Of a stretch of DNA of 64,000 nucleotides, positions 18,635-27,265 are shown one piece after another; position 1 is the first letter of the stretch, and each line of letters begins with the position of its first letter. The position numbers and the translations under genes were made by a program. Below the pieces are notes generated by a model. That model ran no database searches. It had not been told where the DNA came from and worked only from the letters and a program-made list of their open reading frames with translations. The stretch is from Terriglobia bacterium (GTDB lineage: Bacteria > Acidobacteriota > Terriglobia > Bryobacterales > Bryobacteraceae), in contig JAIQFK010000030.1 in NCBI GenBank assembly GCA_020073305.1, positions 26,508-90,507 on the forward strand, read 5' to 3'.

Positions 18635-20851
18635 CTACCTCCAAAATGCTTCGGTCAAGCCACCGTCCACCGGGATAACGTGACCGGTCGTCTTAGCGCT
18701 TTCATCGCTGGCCAGCCACACGATGGCATTGGCGCAGTCGCGCGGCAGAATCGGCCGGCGCGTTAATGTCCGGTCGGCGTAGAAGTCCGCGAGTTTGGTG
18801 CGAAGCTCTTCCGTCGGCTCTGAATTCGTGAAGGGAATTTTATACTTCGCTAGCGACTGGATCACGCGATCGCGCGAAAACATGGTTGAGCCTGCGACTA
18901 CGGTCGCCGGCGCGATTCCGTTCACGCGTACGTGCGGCCTGAGACCGATCGCCAGCTCGCGGATCAAGTGGTTCAGCGCGGCTTTGCTGATGTCATAAGC
19001 CTCGCTGCCTTTCTTTGGAACCACGGCGTTGGCCGAGCTGGTCAGCACCATGGCCGCCGGCAGATTCTGGTCTTTGAAGATCCATTCCGTCTGGCGCGCC
19101 AGAAGGAAGTTTCCCGTCACGTTAATCAGAAAAGTCTTTGCCCAGAGCGAGTCAGGCAACTGGCCGTCCGACCCCGGAACCGGATAGATGGCGGCGGTAT
19201 TCACGACGACATCGATTCCGCCGAACTGGAGAATCGTGAACTTGGCTGCCTCGGCCAAGCTGTCCGACGAGCTCAGATCCACTGCTGTACTCACCACGAA
19301 CTCCGGGGATCCGATGGCCGCGGCTTCGAGGGCAACTTTGTTGGCGCCTTCGGCGTCGGCGTCCGCGACAACGATATGAGCGCCCTTTCGGGCCAGCAGC
19401 AGAGCCACTTCGCGGCCGATGCCGCTGGCGCCGCCGATCACCAGCACAATTTTACGGGTGAATTCCGCTTCCGTAGGCATGCGCTGAAGCTTGGCTTCTT
19501 CGAGCGCCCAATATTCGATCCGAAACGCTTCGCAACGCGGGAGTGCCACATAATTCCGGAACTGTCTGAACTCTTCGGACTGGCCGGGCCGCCGCGCCTG
19601 CGGAAGCGGGTGTTCTACTTCTCCGTCTTCGAGAGCGTTGGCGCCTGCCATGACATGAATCGCGTTGATGAAAAATTCGGTGGTGATGCGCGCTTCTTTC
19701 TTGTTCTTGCCGAAGCCGAACAGACCGACTCCCGGTATGATCACCACCGATGGATTCGAATCGCGAAGCTTGGGCGAATCGGGCGTGGAACAAGCGTCGT
19801 AGTATTTCTTGTACTCAGCGCGGTAAGCGATGGCCCGTTCCCCTAGGTGGGTCTTCAATGTATCCGGGCTCTCTTTGACCGGGTCCCAGTCGACGAACAT
19901 CGGGCAGATTCTGGTTCGCAGAAAATGGTCCGGGCAACTGGTTCCCAGCTCCCCCAGTTCTTTCGACCACCGGGACCCGGCGAAGGTCAACGCGTCTTCA
20001 TCGTCAGCGAAGTGCGCGATCACCCGCCGGTTCGAAGACATTTCTCCGCGCAGCGCCGGCAGAATCCGGGCCGCCACCTTCCGGCGGTCGGCCAGCGGTG
20101 CGTGCTCCAGCCCGCCAAACAGAGCGCCCTTCCTGGCATGGTGCTCCATGATGAATTCGCCCATCTGGTCGATGGTGCGAATGCTGTTCACGTAGCACTC
20201 GTACTGCGTCCGGCCCCAGGTGAACATGCCGTGGCTGCCGAGAATGAGACCGTCGGTGCCCGGATTTTCCTTCACGGCTCTTTCGATCAGGAGCGCCAGC
20301 TCGAATCCAGGACGCTGCCAGGGGACCCACGCGATCCTGCGGCCAAACTTAGCGTTGAACTCTTCCAGTTTCCTTTTGCCATTGGCGCTGGCCGCCAGCG
20401 CAATCGCCCAGTCCGGATGCAGGTGATCCACGTGCGGAAACGGCAAGAACGCGTGCAAGGGAGTGTCGATGGAGGCAGCCACCCGATTCTCGCCGAACGC
20501 CGAAAGCGGGTAATAGGCCACCATCTCGTCTTCGTACTCTTCTCCGCGGTAGATATCTTTGAGTTGTCCCAGCCGATCGAGGTAAAGCAGCGCGAAGCCC
20601 GAATCCTTGATCGATCCCAAATCCCCGCCGCTGCCCTTCACGGCCAGGACGCGAACCGCTTGGCCGGTGAATGGATCCGGAAGCTCGATCTTCGAGCTGG
20701 TGTTGCCGCCGCCGAAGTTGGTGATGCGCAGATCCCCTCCTAGCAGATTGGACCGGTAGCGCAAAAGTGCCAGTTGATTCCCGCCCAGCGCGGCCGCCTG
20801 CCGCTCATCCCACAGATTCTTCAAATACGTTGTCTCGATCGTTTCAGGCAT
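18635..20851 (-). CDS. rhaD: bifunctional rhamnulose-1-phosphate aldolase / short-chain dehydrogenase
   Basis: The N-terminal half (about residues 1-440) is a class II aldolase/adducin domain with the family's GGGNTSSKIELPDPFTG block, the HVDHLHPDWAIALAAS metal-site region and GLILGSHGMFTWG. The C-terminal half (about 465-738) is an SDR with the nucleotide motif GGASGIGREVA and catalytic YDISKAA. The fusion is the RhaD-aldolase/ADH type (TIGR02632-like). It cleaves L-rhamnulose-1-phosphate to DHAP and L-lactaldehyde, and the SDR domain oxidises lactaldehyde to lactate. The ATG at 20851 gives 738 residues. A GTG at 20866 would overlap the upstream rhamnosidase stop by one base and is an alternative start. 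The tight arrangement indicates an operon with the rhamnosidase and rhaT. Confidence 0.93.
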   Translation of the reverse strand: MPETIETTYLKNLWDERQAAALGGNQLALLRYRSNLLGGDLRITNFGGGNTSSKIELPDPFTGQAVRVLAVKGSGGDLGSIKDSGFALLYLDRLGQLKDIYRGEEYEDEMVAYYPLSAFGENRVAASIDTPLHAFLPFPHVDHLHPDWAIALAASANGKRKLEEFNAKFGRRIAWVPWQRPGFELALLIERAVKENPGTDGLILGSHGMFTWGRTQYECYVNSIRTIDQMGEFIMEHHARKGALFGGLEHAPLADRRKVAARILPALRGEMSSNRRVIAHFADDEDALTFAGSRWSKELGELGTSCPDHFLRTRICPMFVDWDPVKESPDTLKTHLGERAIAYRAEYKKYYDACSTPDSPKLRDSNPSVVIIPGVGLFGFGKNKKEARITTEFFINAIHVMAGANALEDGEVEHPLPQARRPGQSEEFRQFRNYVALPRCEAFRIEYWALEEAKLQRMPTEAEFTRKIVLVIGGASGIGREVALLLARKGAHIVVADADAEGANKVALEAAAIGSPEFVVSTAVDLSSSDSLAEAAKFTILQFGGIDVVVNTAAIYPVPGSDGQLPDSLWAKTFLINVTGNFLLARQTEWIFKDQNLPAAMVLTSSANAVVPKKGSEAYDISKAALNHLIRELAIGLRPHVRVNGIAPATVVAGSTMFSRDRVIQSLAKYKIPFTNSEPTEELRTKLADFYADRTLTRRPILPRDCANAIVWLASDESAKTTGHVIPVDGGLTEAFWR

Positions 20852-20865
20852 AGACAGATTTGCCA

Positions 20866-23800
20866 CTATAGCGCGGAAGCGAACGAGTAATTCCCCGATT
20901 CCACGTCGTAAACCGCCATTCCGTGTTCATCCCGCACGAAATGTACGCCTTTGGCCTTCTCCGCCGGCTGTCCCGACTCGGTTGCTCCGCTACCAGGCAA
21001 GTAAACGGTAGCTGTGGTATTCGCCGGCACGCTCACGTCGAGCAGGAAGTGCCCATTCTCCTTCTTCCAATGGCCGCTGACGGCGCCGTAGAGAGATTTG
21101 TGCGATGCCTTTACGAACGTCAGGCCCTCGACGGGGTAGGGCCGGATGATGGCGTGCTTGAACCCCGGCTGTTCCGGATCCGCGCGAATGCCGGCCAGGT
21201 ACTCGTAGAGCCAAACGCCGAGGTCCCCGATCTGCATCACATGATTGCCGGAGTTCATCGCCGGATCGGCGGTGTCGCCATTCCACAGCTCCCAGATCGT
21301 GGTGGCGCCTTTTTCGATCATGTAACCCCAGCCCGGATAAGTGGTCTGGGTCGCGATCTTGAGGGCCAGATCGGCCCGGCCGTTCTCGGAAAGTGTCCGC
21401 ATTAGCCATTGCGCTCCAATCAAACCGACGCCGACATGATCCTGGCTCTCCTGGTGGATCTTGCCGACCAGGTGATCGAAGACCGCCTCGCGGGTGCCTG
21501 CAGGCTCCAGATCGAAAGCCAGCGGCAGAATGGCTGAGGTCTGCGTGCCGTTGTCGAACTGGTTGAGCGAGGAATTGAAGAACCGCTGGAGGAATGCGAT
21601 CTTCATCGTGTTCGCCAGGCTGGCGTACTCGGCGGCATCGTCCTTCTTGTCCAGCAGCGTGGCGTAGCGCTCCATCAGCCGGAGCATCTTATAGAAATAA
21701 GCCGTCCCCAACAGCGTGCCGTTGGTTTTTCGCGCAGGGTCCTCAGAATGAATCAACCGCGGCGATTCCGGCGGCACGCACCAGTCGCCGTAGGTGTCCT
21801 TGGGCATCAGCCCATCTTTCATATACCCCCGCATGTGCGCGATCCACTTCCTGAGCGCCGGATAGTGGCGCTCGATCGTGCGGAGATCGCCGTACTGGTC
21901 GTATAGCACGCCGGGCACGAGCGCAAACGTGCTCGGCCACGTGACGTCGTCGCTATAGATCATCCAGTAGTTGGGCGCGACATCGGGAATGCTGCCGTCG
22001 GGGCGCTGGGAATCCTCGATATCATCCAGCCACTTGTTGTAAAACGCGGCCACGTCGAACAGGTACGATTCGCTCCGGCTTACGGTTGAGCGGTCGCCCA
22101 TCCAGCCCTGCCGCTCGTCGCGCTGCGGGCAGTCCGTGGGAATGCTCCGGTAATTGCCGCGCACGCCCCAAAAGATGTTTTTGTGAAGATGATTGATCAG
22201 CTCGTTCGACGTAGTGAAGTCGGCCACCTGGGTCATGGCATCCTGCACCACCAGGCCTTCGATGTTCGCCGCCTGCAACTCGCCTGGATAGCCGGTCACC
22301 TCCACATAGCGGAAACCATGGTACGTGAAGTGCGGCTCCCACACCTCGGCCCCGCCGCCTTTGAGTGTGTACGTATCGGTCGCCTGCGCCGACCGGAGAT
22401 TCTCGACGTACAGTTCGCCATTTTCCTGGAGCGTTTCAGCGTGGCGCAGCGTGACCGTATTTCCCGAGGCGCCCGATACCCTCAACCGGCACCAGCCCAC
22501 CATGTTCTGGCCCATATCCACAATGAAGACACCTGGCCGGAGCTGCCGGACGTTGACCGGATGAAGCGTTTCCACCACCCGTAGCGGTTCGGCCATCTCC
22601 GCCACCAGTTCGCCTGAAGGCGCCCGAACGAGCTTTGCGGCCCGCCAGCCGGAATCGTTAAAGCCGGGCCGGCTCCAGTCCTTCAACTCCATCCGCGCGT
22701 CGTAGTCTTCACCGTCGTACTCGTTGTTCGCACGGATGGGCCCGTTGGTAGCGAGCGTCCAGCTCTCGTCGGACACGACTTGGCCTCTTGAACCGTCCGC
22801 ATACTCCACGTTCACTTGGACGATTGCCTTGGGGTCGCCGAAGTTGCGGGTGCCGAGCGGTGCGCCCCCGCGCGGCCCGTGATAGCGGCCATTGCCCAGC
22901 ATCAGGCCGATCGCGTTGCGGCCCATCGTGAGCTGGCGTGTCACATCGAATGTCACGTACTGAACGTGCTTGTCGTAGTCGGTGAGCCCCGGCGCCAGAA
23001 CCTGATCGCCGATCTTGCTTCCATTCACATACAGTTCGAACAAGCCCAGTCCGGATACGTATGCGGTGGCGCGCTCTGGCTTGCGCGAGACTGCGAACTC
23101 CTTGCGTAGTACGCGGGCAGGCAGGGCCCGTTCTTCAACGAATCCCACCTCGCCCCACGGCTTCATGCCGAAGCCGCCGAGATCCCTGGCCGCGGACCAG
23201 CCAGAGTCATTAAAACCCGCCTTCTCCCAATCCGCCGGAGCTGTTTCAGCCGATTTCCATTTGCCGCTCGTGCCAAAAATGAGCGGCTGCCCGGTAGCAA
23301 ACTCCACGCGGACCGCTCCAATGAGCCCGGCGGGTTTGCCCGCGCCTTCGTTCTTGGCGCGGACCGCAAGAAGGTTGCTCCCGATCTTGGTTCGCGAAGT
23401 GACATCGATGACCTGGGGAGAGTAAACGTCGTCACCCTTGCCGGCGTGTTCGCCATTGAGGAACAGCTCAAACTCGTGTTCGGCCCCCATCACGCAAACC
23501 GCCTTGACTACGTGGCTCCCTGGCTGGATCTCAAAAGAAGCGCGGAAATAACGATCCCCGGCGGCAGAGCTTGTGGCGGGCTCGCCTCCAGGCAACCAGA
23601 TCCATCGCGCGTTGTCGAGGTTATGGAACGGGCTGCCCGGCCGTTTGTAAAGGCCTGTCTCATCCAGGCCGATCCACTTGCCCTTCCAATCCTCGGGCTT
23701 CAGCAATCCCATGGACCACGTTGCAGTTTTACTCCAGCCCGAAGCGTGGCCGGCCTGGTCCCACGCTTCCACCTTCCAGAATGCTTGAGTTCCCGACGCG

Positions 23801-24120
23801 AGAGCCTTGCCGCGGTAGGCGATCTGCGTGGATTGATCCGAATCCACTTTTCCCGAATCCCATAAGTCGCCGGTTCCGGCCTCGAGCGCCTGAGCGCTTG
23901 ATGCGACCAGAATCCGATAAGCGCTCTGCTTCAGACCGCGATCGCCTGGATGGATGGCTTCGAGCACCCAACTCAGCCGCGGGCGAGCGACATCGATTCC
24001 GAGCGGGTTTGCCAGATACTCGCAACGCGGCTCGGCGGTTCGGATCGAAGACTCCTGAGCCTTGAGGACCGTTACGAGAGCGATCAGGATCAGGCAAGAG
24101 AGACGAAAGGTTCTCCTCAT
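20866..24120 (-). CDS. large exported alpha-L-rhamnosidase (GH78)
   Basis: This 1084-residue enzyme has a short signal peptide (MRRTFRLSCLILIALVTVLKA) and the standard multidomain GH78 order. An N-terminal fibronectin-like domain starts with AEPRCEYLANPLGIDVARPRLSW. Two carbohydrate-binding-like beta domains follow (about 150-330 and 330-530), with an inserted module near NARWIWLPGGEP. The (alpha/alpha)6 barrel carries the hallmark block DCPQRDERQGWMGD near 660-675, and WGYMIEKGATTIWELWNG marks the C-terminal part of the barrel. A C-terminal beta domain completes it. The expected function is extracytoplasmic release of L-rhamnose. It is the first gene of a minus-strand unit with the aldolase/dehydrogenase and rhaT. 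Confidence 0.93.
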   Translation of the reverse strand: MRRTFRLSCLILIALVTVLKAQESSIRTAEPRCEYLANPLGIDVARPRLSWVLEAIHPGDRGLKQSAYRILVASSAQALEAGTGDLWDSGKVDSDQSTQIAYRGKALASGTQAFWKVEAWDQAGHASGWSKTATWSMGLLKPEDWKGKWIGLDETGLYKRPGSPFHNLDNARWIWLPGGEPATSSAAGDRYFRASFEIQPGSHVVKAVCVMGAEHEFELFLNGEHAGKGDDVYSPQVIDVTSRTKIGSNLLAVRAKNEGAGKPAGLIGAVRVEFATGQPLIFGTSGKWKSAETAPADWEKAGFNDSGWSAARDLGGFGMKPWGEVGFVEERALPARVLRKEFAVSRKPERATAYVSGLGLFELYVNGSKIGDQVLAPGLTDYDKHVQYVTFDVTRQLTMGRNAIGLMLGNGRYHGPRGGAPLGTRNFGDPKAIVQVNVEYADGSRGQVVSDESWTLATNGPIRANNEYDGEDYDARMELKDWSRPGFNDSGWRAAKLVRAPSGELVAEMAEPLRVVETLHPVNVRQLRPGVFIVDMGQNMVGWCRLRVSGASGNTVTLRHAETLQENGELYVENLRSAQATDTYTLKGGGAEVWEPHFTYHGFRYVEVTGYPGELQAANIEGLVVQDAMTQVADFTTSNELINHLHKNIFWGVRGNYRSIPTDCPQRDERQGWMGDRSTVSRSESYLFDVAAFYNKWLDDIEDSQRPDGSIPDVAPNYWMIYSDDVTWPSTFALVPGVLYDQYGDLRTIERHYPALRKWIAHMRGYMKDGLMPKDTYGDWCVPPESPRLIHSEDPARKTNGTLLGTAYFYKMLRLMERYATLLDKKDDAAEYASLANTMKIAFLQRFFNSSLNQFDNGTQTSAILPLAFDLEPAGTREAVFDHLVGKIHQESQDHVGVGLIGAQWLMRTLSENGRADLALKIATQTTYPGWGYMIEKGATTIWELWNGDTADPAMNSGNHVMQIGDLGVWLYEYLAGIRADPEQPGFKHAIIRPYPVEGLTFVKASHKSLYGAVSGHWKKENGHFLLDVSVPANTTATVYLPGSGATESGQPAEKAKGVHFVRDEHGMAVYDVESGNYSFASAL

Positions 24121-24253
24121 TTCAGCGACTCCAGTTCTGGGAGGACGTCAGGCATCGCGTCCGCAAGCATTGTATCGGAACTGGATCACGATGACGTCAG
24201 GCTGCTCTCTGCGCATGAGCATAACGCGACGAACCATGACCACGGCGCATTTT

Positions 24254-25006
24254 TTAACCACTCACTCGCTCGGCCAACCCCTCGTAGTAGGTGAAATGCG
24301 CCCGGAACCCGATGCGCTCGTACGCGCGAATCGCGGCCGGGTTCGTCTGTTCCACATTGAGGCCGAGAGTCCGGATGCCGGCCTCCTTGAGAGCCATCAC
24401 CACCGCGGAGGTGACGGTCTGGGCGAGTCCCTGGCCGCGGCAGTCCGGACGTGTAAAGACGTTGCCCACCCCGGCCACGCTTTCAGTGCGCGAGACGACG
24501 TGCACGCCGGCCACGGCGACCAGTTCGCCGCCGCGACGGACCCCTCGAAAGAAGCCCGTGTCGAGTTGGAAGGCGGCAAAGGCGATGCCTCCGCCATCCC
24601 TGCTGGCATAAAGGCGCTCGACTTCGTCCAGATTCACGGCTGTCAGCGGTTCCACGGGTCCGGCCCGGAGCTGGGCGTCTTCGAGAAACATGCGCTGCAT
24701 CTGGTGGCGCTCGCGAAAGCGATAGATCCCGCCGGCGGCCTCGAGTTGGTGCGCCTTCAGGTTGAGGTAGCCGGACGCCTCGGGCAGGGCGGCCAGCAGG
24801 TTCCGCGTCGTCGCCGCATCGCCCATCGCGAAAATCGGACGGATCTCGATCCCGCGAAACACTAAGGCGAGGCCGTCTCCCTCGATCCACCAATCCGACT
24901 GTTCGAACATCCCATCATCGAGATCCGCCAGCGCATAAAGCGACCATTCCCGGTCGATGTTCAGGCGGCGCCGGATCTCGGTTTTGTCATGGAGGAGTTG
25001 CGGCAT
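24254..25006 (-). CDS. GNAT-family N-acetyltransferase
   Basis: From the ATG at 25006 the protein has 250 residues. The C-terminal half is a GNAT domain: a beta-strand ELVAVAGVHVVSRTESVAGVGNVFT, the acetyl-CoA loop RPDCRGQGLAQTVTSAVV (an R/Q-x-x-G-x-G/A type motif), and NPAAIRAYERIGFRAHFTYYEG near the end. The N-terminal half is a less conserved domain and includes the helix-rich WSLYALADLDD. The acceptor substrate is unknown. The reading frame continues upstream to 25120, but those 38 extra codons overlap the palindromic repeat and have no recognisable sequence, so I start at MPQLLHDK. The gene is not obviously linked to the rhamnose cluster, from which 133 bp separate it. Confidence 0.85.
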   Translation of the reverse strand: MPQLLHDKTEIRRRLNIDREWSLYALADLDDGMFEQSDWWIEGDGLALVFRGIEIRPIFAMGDAATTRNLLAALPEASGYLNLKAHQLEAAGGIYRFRERHQMQRMFLEDAQLRAGPVEPLTAVNLDEVERLYASRDGGGIAFAAFQLDTGFFRGVRRGGELVAVAGVHVVSRTESVAGVGNVFTRPDCRGQGLAQTVTSAVVMALKEAGIRTLGLNVEQTNPAAIRAYERIGFRAHFTYYEGLAERVSG

Positions 25007-25100
25007 GCGGTGGTCAGCTCTTGAGTTTCTGTTCTGCTTACGCTGTCCAGGAGTCTCCCTTAAAATAGCTGTAACCAGAAACGCGAACCAGAAACGCGGC

Positions 25101-25178
25101 AGAAACGCGGGACAGTACACTCAATACACCATCATCCGCTTTCAGAAATCCGATTTGAGTGTACTGTCCCGGGTTTCC
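25101..25178. repeat. palindrome-bearing repeat, copy 1
   Basis: A 78-bp unit identical to the copy at 25319-25396. It contains the perfect inverted repeat GGGACAGTACACTCAA (25109-25124) and its reverse complement (25155-25170) around a 30-bp centre. The flanks are also partly complementary (AGAAACGC against GGGTTTCC). The form is that of a REP/MITE-like element. The left flank (25074-25108) holds extra copies of a CAGAAACGCG-like unit. Confidence 0.85.
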
Positions 25179-25318
25179 TCGGGTTTCCGCCTTCAGAGGG
25201 AAGATTGCCTTTGAGGCGCTGGGAAGGCCAGGACGCCCACGCCTTCGTTTTGGAGGAAGCAGCGACTGCAGAAACCGTGCTGCCCGATCCTTCAGCGTGG
25301 GATCAACAGTGGACGGAA

Positions 25319-25396
25319 AGAAACGCGGGACAGTACACTCAATACACCATCATCCGCTTTCAGAAATCCGATTTGAGTGTACTGTCCCGGGTTTCC
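25319..25396. repeat. palindrome-bearing repeat, copy 2
   Basis: An exact second copy of the 78-bp unit, 218 bp downstream of the first and in the same orientation. The 16-bp arms lie at 25327-25342 and 25373-25388. Its right edge runs directly into a tandem array of GGGTTTCCGCCAC(C). Confidence 0.85.
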
Positions 25397-25442
25397 GCCA
25401 CCGGGTTTCCGCCACCGGGTTTCCGCCACGGGTTTCCGCCAC
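25389..25442. repeat. tandem array of a 13-14 bp unit
   Basis: Four head-to-tail copies of GGGTTTCCGCCAC(C) start at 25389, 25403, 25417 and 25430. The unit is an expansion of the right flank of the palindromic repeat; two shorter copies are seen after copy 1 (25171-25191). There is no spacer diversity, so this is not a CRISPR. Confidence 0.9.
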
Positions 25443-25491
25443 ACCTGGATCTATTATCGAGGCGACGTTACGTTCGTTACGACATAGATGG

Positions 25492-25677
25492 CTGCGACGG
25501 TGTTTCTCGGTACTGATCTTCGAAAACGACCGGCCCTGGGAGACATGGTGCCGACTTGCCGGGACAATCGGTGAACTCGTCGAAGAGTTCGAACACGGTG
25601 AAATCTCATCATCACGTGCCGGGCGGTTTAGTCCTGGATTGCTCGTCGGTTGTGATCTGGCGGAGAATCGTGTCTGA
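25492..25677 (+). pseudogene. truncated ORF translationally coupled to the nuclease-like gene
   Basis: The frame ending at 25677 encodes a normal-looking, acidic C-terminal part (SVLIFENDRPWETWCRL, then AGTIGELVEEFEHGEIS and GLLVGCDLAENRV). No ATG start is present in this frame. Upstream, the frame runs into the repeat array and becomes repeat translation. Its TGA overlaps the ATG of the next gene by one base (25677), the arrangement of a coupled pair. I infer that the 5' part of a real upstream partner was lost or replaced by the repeats. Its family is not recognised. Confidence 0.4.
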
Positions 25678-26933
25678 TGCACCCCGCCGAGACCTTTTCA
25701 GCATTTGGAGACACGTTTCTCATCGCTGTAACGCGAGATATTACGGAACAGCTCAAACAGCAGGTTGCCAGGGCAGACCTCTCTTATGTTGCCAGCGTAA
25801 ACCCTACGGAGTACGTCGCAGGCCTTGCTGAGCAGTTCGCGATCTCGCCGCTTAGGGTCGATGTCGACCATGCGACCATGAGTCCGCGCGAGGAGACGGT
25901 GCGGGCGGAACGGTTCGATGTTTATTCGGGTCGACACGCCGGGGATCCGTACACGCGACAGATTGTTACGGTTCATGTGCCTTTCAACGGCGACCCTGCG
26001 GTGTTCCGGTATCAGGCCAGCGCGCGCACGATTTGTCCGCGTCCGATCTGGGTTGACGGGGGTGAAGTGTGCTTCGACGTAATCGTGCCCGCGCACCCGT
26101 CGCCCGATATCAAGGGAGAGGTGAAGCGAATGTTGGCGTGCCTCAGTGAGAACGCAAGATGTCTCAACCAGGAGATTGCCGGCTTCAACCAGTCATTGGC
26201 CGGGTTGGCGAAGGGCTTCGTCGATCGGCGTCGAGCGGAACTCCAGGAGCGCTTAGGTATCCTTGAAACGCTGGACCTCCCACTGAGAAAGGTGGATGCC
26301 GTACCCGCGAGCGTGTCCGTCCCTGTTGTGCGAAAGACGTTACCCGCACCCAAGCCCGCGCCGGGTTCGACGCCATATCGGCACGCGTGGACGCTCGACG
26401 AGAACATCTATGAAGAAATGCTCCAGGGCATCCAGGACAGAGGACGATCCTGGGAACGATTGCCGCGAGCTTACGCGGGCAAGGGAGAGGAAGCGCTTCG
26501 GGATGAGCTGATCGTCCAACTCGCGTCGCAGTTTGGTTGGGCATCAACCACCGGCGAGACATTCAACAAGGCAGGAAAGACCGACATCTTGATGCGGTAC
26601 GAGCAGGAAAACTTGTTTGTCGCAGAGTGCAAATTCTGGCGCGGACGCCAGCAGCACCTCGCGACGATTGACCAACTGCTCAAGTACCTAACGTGGCGGG
26701 ACGCCAAAACAGCAATCATCTACTTTCTGGATACTCGCGAGGTGACGACACCCCTGCGCGCAGTTCAGGAATGCACACCGGAGCATCCGTGCTTCGTCGC
26801 AGCCAATGGCACACGCGGCGAATCGCGATTCGACTTCACGTTCCATCTTCGCGACGATCCCGAACGAACACTCCACATCGCAATCCTCTGCTTCCACCTC
26901 CCCAAACCCAAGCAGGACGAATCGAGCAACTAG
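25677..26933 (+). CDS. PD-(D/E)XK nuclease-like protein of unknown function
   Basis: The 418-residue protein has two parts. Residues 1 to about 230 are an unrecognised domain (TFLIAVTRDITEQLKQQVARADL, RARTICPRPIWVDGG-like segment, then a helical region with coiled-coil character). Residues 255-390 look like a restriction-endonuclease fold: an N-terminal helix with Glu277 (LRDELIVQL), then AGKTDILM with Asp303, and VAECKFW with Glu317 and Lys319. This gives the D-x13-E-x-K spacing of PD-(D/E)XK enzymes, followed by a helix and strand (TAIIYFLD). The active-site residues appear intact. The gene starts inside the stop codon of a truncated ORF and lies between duplicated palindromes and an IS630 remnant. 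A DNA-cleaving defence role is possible but not shown. Confidence 0.7.
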   Translation: MHPAETFSAFGDTFLIAVTRDITEQLKQQVARADLSYVASVNPTEYVAGLAEQFAISPLRVDVDHATMSPREETVRAERFDVYSGRHAGDPYTRQIVTVHVPFNGDPAVFRYQASARTICPRPIWVDGGEVCFDVIVPAHPSPDIKGEVKRMLACLSENARCLNQEIAGFNQSLAGLAKGFVDRRRAELQERLGILETLDLPLRKVDAVPASVSVPVVRKTLPAPKPAPGSTPYRHAWTLDENIYEEMLQGIQDRGRSWERLPRAYAGKGEEALRDELIVQLASQFGWASTTGETFNKAGKTDILMRYEQENLFVAECKFWRGRQQHLATIDQLLKYLTWRDAKTAIIYFLDTREVTTPLRAVQECTPEHPCFVAANGTRGESRFDFTFHLRDDPERTLHIAILCFHLPKPKQDESSN

Positions 26934-27265
26934 CGAATCCTCATACGTGAAAGTGCTGGATCACTGCAGAGAAACGCTACTCTCCGATCATCGCACCGAC
27001 AGCATGGAGTGGCGGTACAACATCGTCGATGATGACGACGTTTTGATGGCGAAGGCGGTGGTGGAGAAGCTCGGGATGAAGAAGGTTTTGTGATCGATTC
27101 CGATGCCGCATGAGTTATCGGACGCAAATCGGGCAACCCGAGTTCGTGCCAGAGGGCTCCGCCGAGCCATTTAAGAAACACGAGCAATACGGCGATCTCA
27201 ATCGACCAAAACTTGACGTTGTGGATGAGCCGGTGTGCGTTGAATCGCCTTCGTCGTTTAGCCAC
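26930..27265 (-). CDS. possible small membrane protein
   Basis: The first 45 residues (basic start MAKRRRRFNAHRL, then a hydrophobic helix SIEIAVLLVFLKWLGGALW) look like a genuine single-span membrane protein. The remaining 65 residues are low-complexity Ser/Pro/Cys/Arg and resemble shadow translation of the small frame on the other strand. Either the gene has lost its proper 3' end, or the hydrophobic start is fortuitous. Confidence 0.3.
   Translation of the reverse strand: MAKRRRRFNAHRLIHNVKFWSIEIAVLLVFLKWLGGALWHELGLPDLRPITHAASESITKPSSSRASPPPPSPSKRRHHRRCCTATPCCRCDDRRVAFLCSDPALSRMRIR
26947..27093 (+). CDS. possible small protein (48 codons)
   Basis: From a GTG at 26947, just after the nuclease-like gene, a 48-residue frame has strongly GC-biased third positions and a plausible sequence (SMEWRYNIVDDDDVLMAKAVVEKLGMKKVL in part). 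No Shine-Dalgarno sequence is visible. It overlaps an open frame on the opposite strand; at most one is likely real. Confidence 0.25.
   Translation: MKVLDHCRETLLSDHRTDSMEWRYNIVDDDDVLMAKAVVEKLGMKKVL

Noticed and set aside
25389..25442. Tandem GGGTTTCCGCCAC array considered as a CRISPR
   Set aside because: The units are directly adjacent with no unique spacers, only 13-14 bp long, and no cas genes are present.
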